Shown piece after piece: positions 1 through 4,553 of a stretch of 8,322 nucleotides of DNA. This DNA is from an uncultured Bacteroidota bacterium (GTDB lineage Bacteria > Bacteroidota > Bacteroidia > Flavobacteriales > Flavobacteriaceae): the NCBI GenBank assembly GCA_903920835.1, contig CAIXNQ010000069.1, positions 1-8,322 on the forward strand, written 5' to 3'. A model generated the notes under the pieces. It did not search any database and had not been told where the DNA came from. It was given only the letters and a program-made list of their open reading frames with translations. Numbering within the stretch: position 1 is the first letter of the stretch; each line of letters begins with the position of its first letter. Made by a program: the position numbers and the translations under genes.

Positions 1-821
1 GAGGTGTGCTTGAAGATTTGGTTAAAAACCATCAAATGATTGATAAAGATTACGGTATCGTTCATTTTGATTCTCCAGATAAACGTGGCATTGACGTTGG
101 GTTTTTATATAGAAAAAAATATTTTAAACCAACCAGTTACATCAATGTTCCGTTATTGATTTATAACGATGAAGTAGCCGATGCGCCCAAAAAAGGAGAA
201 AAAGCAGAAGTTGAAGAAGTAACGACAGATAAAGCAGTAATTGACAAATCAACAAAAAGAATTTATACCAGAGACCAACCTTTAGTAACGGGACTTCTTG
301 ACGGAGAAGAAATTCATGTTATTGTTGACCACTGGCCTTCTCGTTTGGGCGGAGAGAAAAAAAGCAGTCGACTAAGAGAAGCTGCTGGAGCTTTGACCAG
401 AAAAATAATGGACTCTTTATATAGAATTGACCCTAAATCGAAAATTATTGTGCTTGGCGATTTAAATGATGGAACGCTTAATAGAAGTGTAAAATTAGCA
501 CTTGGAGCCAAAGGTAAAAAATCAGAATTGACAAAATCTAACGATATTTATAATCCGTTTGAAGAAATGGCTAGAAAAGGAAACGCCACTTTGTTTTATC
601 GTGATGCAGGAGATATTTTTGACCATATTATGCTCACAGAACCATTAATTAATGGCGATTATTCTTCTTACAGATATTGGTATGCTGGCATTTGGAACAA
701 ACCTTTCATGATTCAAACCACAGGGCAATACAAAGGTTATCCACTGCGACATTCTGCTAACGAAGTAGGATTTAGCGACCATTTTCCTGTTTATGTTTAC
801 TTGATCAAACAAATAAAATAA
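1..821 (+). CDS. Endonuclease/exonuclease/phosphatase (EEP) family protein, 5' end cut off by the window edge
   Basis: This is a metal-dependent phosphodiesterase or nuclease of the EEP (DNase I-like) superfamily. The reading frame is open to the left edge. The GTG at 6 is probably internal, because the first residues (VLEDLV) fit the middle of the fold and the N-terminal Asn and Glu motifs are missing. Counting from that GTG, visible superfamily motifs are a DHWPSR strand at 108-113, GDLN at 151-154 (catalytic Asp and Asn) and the terminal SDH at 257-259 (catalytic Asp and His). The central RGIDVGFLYRKKYF segment is also typical. The C-terminus is complete. About 270 residues remain, so perhaps 70-100 are lost. 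Bacteroidetes members of this kind are often exported, but the signal peptide region is outside the window. The gene ends 11 nt before an exported OB-fold protein, suggesting co-transcription. The substrate (DNA, RNA or a small phosphoester) cannot be read from the sequence. Confidence 0.88.
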   Translation, partial: GVLEDLVKNHQMIDKDYGIVHFDSPDKRGIDVGFLYRKKYFKPTSYINVPLLIYNDEVADAPKKGEKAEVEEVTTDKAVIDKSTKRIYTRDQPLVTGLLDGEEIHVIVDHWPSRLGGEKKSSRLREAAGALTRKIMDSLYRIDPKSKIIVLGDLNDGTLNRSVKLALGAKGKKSELTKSNDIYNPFEEMARKGNATLFYRDAGDIFDHIMLTEPLINGDYSSYRYWYAGIWNKPFMIQTTGQYKGYPLRHSANEVGFSDHFPVYVYLIKQIK

Positions 822-832
822 TTCAAAAATAA

Positions 833-1198
833 ATGAAAAAGTTAGTTTTATTAGCTTGCTTATTAGCTTCAATTTATAGTTTTTCGCAAGACACTATTAC
901 CTCAGAAAAAGCCAAAAACTATCTCGACAAGATGGTAGTTGTTAAAGGAAAAGTAGTTTCATACAGAATGGCGTCTGACGGAGGTAAAATCAATTTTCTT
1001 AATATTGATAAGGCTTTTCCTGATAATGTGTTTAACGTTCAAATCAATTCAAACTATTTGCCTCGATTGAAAGTAAAAATTGAAAGCCTTAAAGGAAAAG
1101 AAATTTATATCAAAGGCAAGATTTCAATTTCTAAAACAGATGCCAAACAAATTCCGATGATTTTTAATCCGATCAGCATTAGCGAAGTTAAAAAATAA
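833..1198 (+). CDS. Small exported OB-fold protein, putative nucleic-acid binding
   Basis: This is a 121-aa protein with a Sec signal peptide: a Lys-Lys N-terminus, a hydrophobic core at about residues 4-17, and probable cleavage around SFSQ-D (residues 17-20). The mature part of about 100 residues alternates hydrophobic and charged residues as in a five-stranded OB barrel. A VVVKGKVVSY strand is followed by INFLNIDKAFPDNVFNVQI, which resembles the OB-fold domains found in exported nucleases such as YhcR, and then by GKEIYIKGKIS and a final strand ending in ISEVKK. The OB fold is inferred from this pattern and not from a database match. No catalytic residues are evident. It lies between an EEP-family protein (11 nt upstream) and the hydroxyanthranilate dioxygenase (6 nt downstream), so it probably shares their transcript. 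It could help an exported nuclease bind nucleic acid, but this is a guess from context. Confidence 0.8.
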   Translation: MKKLVLLACLLASIYSFSQDTITSEKAKNYLDKMVVVKGKVVSYRMASDGGKINFLNIDKAFPDNVFNVQINSNYLPRLKVKIESLKGKEIYIKGKISISKTDAKQIPMIFNPISISEVKK

Positions 1199-1204
1199 TT
1201 CCTC

Positions 1205-1741
1205 ATGCCTGTTCAGCAACCATTCAACCTCAATCGATGGATTGAAGAAAATCGACATTTATTAAAACCTCCTGTGGGCAATAAGAATATTTATATAGAT
1301 TCTGGAGATTATATTGTTATGATTGTTGCTGGACCTAATGCCAGAAATGACTATCATTATAACGAAACAGAAGAATTATTCTATCAGTTGGAAGGCGAAA
1401 TTTCAATTTATATACAAGACGAAGGCGTTAAGAAAGAAATGAAATTGAATGCTGGCGATATGTATTTGAATCCTGCTCGAGTTCCACATTCGCCAGTTCG
1501 TTCAGAAGGTTCTATAGGTCTTGTTATCGAAAGAAAGCGCGCTGGCAAAGGTTTCACAGATGGATTACTTTGGTTTTGTGACAACTGCAACACAAAATTA
1601 TTTGAAACCTATTTTGAACTTTTTGACATCGAAAAAGATTTTATCGCACATTTCAAGAATTATTACAATTCTCTAGAAAAAAGAACTTGCAAAAATTGTG
1701 GAAACGTTATGAAAGCCAATCCGAAATATATCGAAGAATAA
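1205..1741 (+). CDS. nbaC: 3-hydroxyanthranilate 3,4-dioxygenase
   Basis: This cytoplasmic Fe(II) cupin enzyme opens the ring of 3-hydroxyanthranilate to give 2-amino-3-carboxymuconate semialdehyde, which cyclises to quinolinate. It belongs to the kynurenine route of tryptophan breakdown and de novo NAD synthesis. The 178 residues match the compact bacterial form in length. The expected iron ligands are H51, E57 and H95 (in HYNETEE and RVPHSPVR). Substrate-contact candidates are R47, R99 and E109. The bacterial-type second, rubredoxin-like metal site is intact, with C125-x2-C128 and C162-x2-C165. Animal enzymes lack this site. The ATG start gives the usual N-terminus (PFNLNRWIEENRHLLKPP) and sits 6 nt after the preceding stop. 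No other kynurenine-pathway gene is visible nearby, so the pathway is either dispersed or continues outside the window. Confidence 0.96.
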   Translation: MPVQQPFNLNRWIEENRHLLKPPVGNKNIYIDSGDYIVMIVAGPNARNDYHYNETEELFYQLEGEISIYIQDEGVKKEMKLNAGDMYLNPARVPHSPVRSEGSIGLVIERKRAGKGFTDGLLWFCDNCNTKLFETYFELFDIEKDFIAHFKNYYNSLEKRTCKNCGNVMKANPKYIEE

Positions 1742-1753
1742 AATCTTACAAAT

Positions 1754-1785
1754 AATTCATAATTCATAACTCACAATTCATAATT
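1754..1785. repeat. 7-bp tandem repeat (AATTCAT) between nbaC and the thioesterase gene
   Basis: Four heptamers run head to tail from 1754 to 1781: AATTCAT, AATTCAT, AACTCAC, AATTCAT. A trailing AATT follows. The third unit differs at two positions. The repeat fills most of the 50-nt gap between nbaC and the thioesterase gene, and no TAnnTTTG promoter box is visible there. It may be simple slippage-generated AT-rich spacer. Confidence 0.8.
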
Positions 1786-1791
1786 AAAAAA

Positions 1792-2301
1792 ATGAGTCCA
1801 AAACATCCTTCAGAATCACTCACAATTTTGACCGACTTGGTTTTGCCGAGCGAGACAAATCCTTTGAATAATTTATTTGGTGGTGAATTGCTCGCCCGAA
1901 TGGATCGTGCTGCTAGCATTGCCGCCCGCCGACATTCACGCAGAATTACAGTTACTGCATCAGTAAATCACGTTGCTTTTAATAGAGCGATTGCACTAGG
2001 GAGCGTTGTTACTGTTGAGGCAAAAGTGTCAAGAAGTTTTAAATCGTCGATGGAGATTTATATCGATGTTTGGATTGAAGATCGAGAAACTGGCAACAGA
2101 ACCAAAGCGAACGAAGCCATTTATACATTTGTAGCAGTGAACGATCAAGGAATTCCTGTTGAAGTTCCAGCGGTTATTCCCGAAACCGATTTAGAAAAAC
2201 AACGTTATGAAGGTGCTTTGCGAAGAAAACAATTGAGCTTGGTGCTCGCTGGTAAAATGGACCCAAACGATGCTTTTGAACTGAAAGCTTTGTTTTTTTA
2301 A
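1792..2301 (+). CDS. Hotdog-fold acyl-CoA thioesterase (YciA/ACOT type)
   Basis: This cytoplasmic enzyme hydrolyses acyl-CoA thioesters to free acid and CoA. The 169 residues make one hotdog domain. The N-terminal signature NPLNNLFGGELLARMD (residues 23-38) carries the conserved Asn (N23), the Gly-Gly turn (G30-G31) and the helix Asp (D38) that form the active site in YciA/ACOT-like enzymes. It is followed by RRHSRRITVTASVNHVAF and the long central strand around EAKVSRSFKSSMEIYIDVWIE. A charged C-terminal tail (about 135-169) follows the core. The acyl-chain preference cannot be read from the sequence. The start is the ATG after an A7 leader. No good promoter box lies in the short gap after nbaC, so it may be read through from the upstream operon. 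Its stop overlaps the convergent lspA stop by four bases. Confidence 0.93.
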   Translation: MSPKHPSESLTILTDLVLPSETNPLNNLFGGELLARMDRAASIAARRHSRRITVTASVNHVAFNRAIALGSVVTVEAKVSRSFKSSMEIYIDVWIEDRETGNRTKANEAIYTFVAVNDQGIPVEVPAVIPETDLEKQRYEGALRRKQLSLVLAGKMDPNDAFELKALFF

Positions 2302-2897
2302 GCTGTTTTTAGAAACGCTTTTTTGTTAAATACGATCAATATTCCAACGCCTGTTGATATTACAAAATCGGCAACATTAAAAATGGCATTGAAGAAAGTA
2401 AATTCATTTCCGCCCCAAATCGGCAACCAACTTGGTAAATTTCCGTGCCAAATCGGGAAATAAAACATATCAACAACTCGACCATAGAACCAAGTTTCAT
2501 AAGGCTTGTCTGAAAAAAGTGTGGCAACGCCTTGATGACTGTCGTTGAACAAAACACCATAAAAAACAGAATCGATAATGTTGCCTAAAGCACCTGCAAA
2601 AATCAATATTATTGCCACAATTAAATAATTGGAACTGTTTTTTCTTAAAGAATCCCAAAGCCAATAGGCAATTCCGCCGACTGCAACAACACGAAAAAGT
2701 GTTAGCACAATTTTGCCAAAAGCACCCGGAATCTCGGTGCCCCAAGCCATTCCTTTGTTTTCAATAAATAAAATTTTAAACCAACTCAAGACCGAAACTT
2801 CTTCGCCAAGCACAAAATGGGTTTTGACATAAACTTTTGAAATTTGGTCAATAAGCAATATTATAAATATGAAGAAATAGGCTCTTATTAAAGACAT
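2298..2897 (-). CDS. lspA: Lipoprotein signal peptidase (signal peptidase II)
   Basis: This inner-membrane aspartyl protease cleaves the signal peptide of diacylated prolipoproteins just before the lipobox cysteine. Its clients would include the OmpA-type lipoprotein further along this window. Four hydrophobic segments fit the family topology (about residues 5-24, 60-82, 90-108 and 170-190). Family motifs present are D17-Q18, the N47-x-G turn, GNIID at 105-109, GRVVDMFYF at 139-147 and FNVADF at 173-178. The catalytic pair is therefore expected to be D143 and D177. At 199 residues it is longer than the usual 160-170. The extra length lies in the loop between GNIID and GRVVD (about 111-138) and in a Trp/Pro/Gly-rich stretch before the last helix (about 150-168). 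A TAnnTTTG box sits 20 nt upstream of the ATG. Confidence 0.96.
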   Translation of the reverse strand: MSLIRAYFFIFIILLIDQISKVYVKTHFVLGEEVSVLSWFKILFIENKGMAWGTEIPGAFGKIVLTLFRVVAVGGIAYWLWDSLRKNSSNYLIVAIILIFAGALGNIIDSVFYGVLFNDSHQGVATLFSDKPYETWFYGRVVDMFYFPIWHGNLPSWLPIWGGNEFTFFNAIFNVADFVISTGVGILIVFNKKAFLKTA

Positions 2898-2917
2898 TTT
2901 TTTGAATTATTTGGTTG

Positions 2918-2925
2918 CAAAAGTA
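2918..2925 (-). promoter_or_regulatory. Probable Bacteroidetes -7 promoter box of lspA
   Basis: Read on the minus strand the site is TACTTTTG, a match to the Bacteroidetes consensus TAnnTTTG. It lies 20 nt before the lspA ATG, much like the boxes of the other genes here. I do not see a convincing -33 TTG/TTTG at the usual distance, so the assignment rests on the -7 element and its position. Confidence 0.5.
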
Positions 2926-3344
2926 TAATAATAATCAATAAAAAAAGATATAATGGCTGCCAAATACAAAGAACCTTATTGAATCGAATTTAATTATGAA
3001 ATCCAAAGAAAACAAATTTAAATGATTTTAACCCACTTAGCTCTCAATAATACATAACATAATTTTCTTTTAAAAAATAAATTCAAGCAGTTATAAAATA
3101 CTCTAAAACATATTTTAACATCACTTACAATAGGAATTGAAGCTATTGAAACTTGATTTAAAGTAATCAATGGTTTAAATTTAGTATTCAATTAAAATTT
3201 ATTTTCTATACTATGTTTAAATTAAATCAAAATCATCTTTATCCATAATTTATTAGTTATGAAGTAAATTCTTTTTTAAAACAAATTCGTCTTTTTCTAA
3301 AAAAAAAGTACTTTTTATCATAATCATAAATCAAAATACCTTTA

Positions 3345-3528
3345 AACCTCAGTTCGATTGTTAATTTCAAACCACATAAATTCATATAAAAAGGTTTTAT
3401 TATAAGAAAATTTCATTTTTTAGCATAGCCATGTTTGCTTAAATTTAGAGTAACGCTTTTATGTATAATTAAAAACCTATTTTTATGTGGTTTATAATTT
3501 AAAATAAAAGAATAATCGAACGAAGGTT
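3345..3528. repeat. Three-block imperfect inverted repeat, possible large hairpin or remnant of a palindromic element
   Basis: Three blocks on the left recur in reverse complement, in mirrored order, on the right. The outer block AACCTCAGTTCGATT (3345-3359) pairs with 3514-3528, matching at 13 of 15 bases. The middle block AAACCACATAAA (3369-3380) pairs perfectly with 3482-3493. The inner block AGGTTTTATTATA (3392-3404) pairs with 3464-3478, with a short indel. The spacers between blocks differ (9 versus 20 nt, and 11 versus 3 nt), so the arms have drifted by indels. About 60 nt remain in the centre (3405-3463), including a weak inner AGCA/TGCT hairpin around 3421. Possible explanations are a transcribed structured RNA, a worn miniature inverted-repeat element, or a protein-binding palindrome. 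The repeat is seen directly; the function is unknown. Confidence 0.65.
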
Positions 3529-3619
3529 CAATTTTTATCCACTAAAACATTATTAAAAACTTCCTAAAAAGTATTTATTCAGTTAAACTCTAAACCAAAC
3601 AACTTCAAATGTTCACTCA

Positions 3620-3793
3620 CATGGTCCAAATGATTACTTTCATGGTAAAATTGATTTCAAGCATGGTTCATTTCAAAAAAAACATGGTCCATTTGGGTTT
3701 TTCATGGTCCATTTGATTTCAAGCATGGTCCATTTCAAAAAAAACATGGTCCAAATGGGTTTTTCATGGTCCATTTGCATTTTTCATGGTCCA
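3620..3793. repeat. Array of nine direct repeats (core CATGGTCCATTTG) at 20-21-bp spacing
   Basis: CATGGT starts at 3620, 3641, 3662, 3683, 3703, 3724, 3745, 3765 and 3785, always in the same orientation, with steps of 21, 21, 21, 20, 21, 21, 20 and 20 bp. That is close to two turns of the helix per unit, so all copies face the same side. Seven of nine copies read CATGGTCCA. The second has CATGGTAAA and the third CATGGTTCA. Where followed by T the core ATGGTCCAT has dyad symmetry (ATGG-T-CCAT). After the core come CATTTG-like or CAAATG-like bases, and then one of a few tails: GATTTCAAG, CAAAAAAAA or GGGTTTTT. The variable parts are only about 8-12 bp and recur, so this is not a CRISPR array. 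No coding frame runs through it because the 20-bp units shift the frame. It resembles an iteron or operator array, but no replication gene is near. Confidence 0.92.
3641..3764. repeat. Higher-order 62-bp tandem duplication inside the CATGGT array
   Basis: The array has a second level of order. Units 2-4 (3641-3702) and units 5-7 (3703-3764) form two adjacent 62-bp blocks. Each block has the same three unit types in the same sequence: a tail ending GATTTCAAG, a tail of eight A, and a tail ending GGGTTTTT. By eye the two blocks agree at 56 of 62 positions. The differences are all in the bases just after CATGGT, while the tails are identical. Unit 8 starts a possible third block. This indicates growth by block duplication of three units. 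Confidence 0.85.
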
Positions 3794-3971
3794 AGCCAGT
3801 ATTTACAAGGGTTTTTATTTTTGGAGTTTTAAAAAATCCAACCAAAATAAGCTTCATTTCAATACCTATTATTCTATTTTTAACATTTAAAATTCCTCGA
3901 CCTAAAACAAAAAATTGAACTCAAAACAATCAGAATCATCTTTTATAATTTATTCAAATAAACGATAATAA

Positions 3972-4001
3972 AAAAGGGCTAATTTCTCAATTTGCCCTTT
4001 T
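3972..4001 (-). terminator. Intrinsic terminator of the bacilliredoxin gene
   Basis: AAAAGGGC at 3972-3979 pairs with GCCCTTTT at 3994-4001. After one T-T mismatch, AATT (3981-3984) pairs with AATT (3989-3992) around a TCTC loop. On the minus strand the stem ends in a run of T followed by TATTATC, the expected layout for a terminator 28 nt after the minus-strand stop codon. On the plus strand the trailing T run is shorter, so termination is mainly of the minus-strand transcript. Confidence 0.85.
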
Positions 4002-4028
4002 GTGTATAAACATTAAAGTTGTAGTTTT

Positions 4029-4439
4029 TTAACAGAATTCTGCATAAGCATCTTTTAGATTTTCTGCAATCATTTCAGCTGGACGCCCTTCAATATGATG
4101 ACGCTCTAGCATGTGAACAAGTTCGCCATTTTTAAATAAAGCCATACTAGGCGATGATGGAGGAAACGGAAACATGTGTTGGCGCGCAGCATCAACGGCT
4201 TCTCTGTCAACTCCTGCAAAAACGGTTACTAAATTATCAGGCTTTTTCGTGCCTTCTAAACTCATTTTCGCACCTGGGCGGGCGTTTCTTGCAGCACATC
4301 CACAAACAGAATTTACAATTACAAGTGTTGTTCCGCTTGTTTTGATTGCATTTTCAACTTCGTCAGCGTTATATAAATCTTTAAAACCAGCCACAGAAAG
4401 TTCTTCTCTCATTGGTTTAACCATTTCTTCTGGATACAT
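4029..4439 (-). CDS. BrxA/BrxB-family bacilliredoxin (YphP/YqiW type)
   Basis: This is a small thioredoxin-fold protein expected to remove bacillithiol from mixed disulfides on cytoplasmic proteins after oxidative stress. The 136 residues match the family length (about 145). The diagnostic active site C46-G47-C48 lies in VNSVCGCAARNARPG, in place of the CxxC of thioredoxin. The cis-proline of the fold is P97 in PPSSPSMALF. The N-terminus MYPEEMVKPMREEL is typical, and the protein ends in a cysteine (C136), as family members often have near the end. Many Bacteroidetes make bacillithiol; the biosynthesis genes are not in this window. It has its own -7 box 23 nt upstream and a strong terminator downstream, so it is probably monocistronic. 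BrxA and BrxB cannot be told apart from sequence alone here. Confidence 0.95.
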   Translation of the reverse strand: MYPEEMVKPMREELSVAGFKDLYNADEVENAIKTSGTTLVIVNSVCGCAARNARPGAKMSLEGTKKPDNLVTVFAGVDREAVDAARQHMFPFPPSSPSMALFKNGELVHMLERHHIEGRPAEMIAENLKDAYAEFC

Positions 4440-4462
4440 AATTTTTAGTTTAAATTGAATTG

Positions 4463-4470
4463 CAAAGATA
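4463..4470 (-). promoter_or_regulatory. Probable -7 promoter box of the bacilliredoxin gene
   Basis: The minus-strand sequence is TATCTTTG, a full match to TAnnTTTG, 23 nt before the ATG. The -33 region is AT-rich with no clear TTG at the best distance. The box lies downstream of the candidate olsF terminator, consistent with independent transcription. Confidence 0.65.
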
Positions 4471-4503
4471 ACAACATTAAAATATTTTGAATTAAAAACA
4501 AAC

Positions 4504-4520
4504 GCTAAAGTAATGTTAGC
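4504..4520 (-). terminator. Candidate terminator downstream of olsF
   Basis: GCTAA (4504-4508) and TTAGC (4516-4520) form a 5-bp stem with a 7-nt loop. On the minus strand it is followed by GTTTGTTTTTAATTC, a T-rich tail. It lies 34-50 nt after the olsF stop codon and before the bacilliredoxin promoter box. The stem is short, so this is a weak call. Confidence 0.4.
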
Positions 4521-4553
4521 TATTTTATAAATCCATTCTGTTAGAAAATAGAG

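Larger units (their letters stand above)
2926..4028. other. About 1.1 kb AT-rich region without a supportable gene, containing repeats
   Basis: Between the lspA promoter and the bacilliredoxin stop codon there is no open frame with codon patterns like the neighbouring genes, and no frame of 60 codons. I see no tRNA or rRNA. The left part (about 2940-3340) is plain AT-rich sequence with many stops. The middle holds a three-block inverted repeat (3345-3528), and next to it is an array of nine 20-21-bp direct repeats (3620-3793). The right end is the terminator of the minus-strand bacilliredoxin gene. Two sequences one base away from the DnaA-box consensus TTATCCACA occur: TTATCCATA at 3239-3247 and TTATCCACT at 3535-3543. 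In DNA this AT-rich they may be chance. Such a long non-coding stretch stands out against the tight spacing (6-140 nt) of the other genes. Confidence 0.75.

Noticed and set aside
6..8. GTG as true start of the EEP-family gene
   Set aside because: The frame is open to the window edge and the first visible residues belong inside the fold, so the gene is cut and not short.
3168..3230. Possible inverted repeat with TTTAAATT and TAGTAT/ATACTA pieces
   Set aside because: The matches are short, AT-only and poorly spaced, as expected by chance at this composition.
3609..3716. A 35-codon ORF across the first array units with a 7-residue period (MVxL/M repeats)
   Set aside because: The period comes from the 21-bp spacing. 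The 20-bp unit at 3683 shifts the frame and the ORF then stops, there is no promoter, and the second half of the array is not in frame.
3620..3793. CRISPR array
   Set aside because: Conserved cores are only about 9-13 bp, the intervening parts are 8-12 bp and recur between units, and there are no cas genes.
3801..3970. Possible small gene or structured RNA between the array and the terminator
   Set aside because: I saw only AT-rich sequence with frequent stops in all frames and no convincing stem beyond the terminator.
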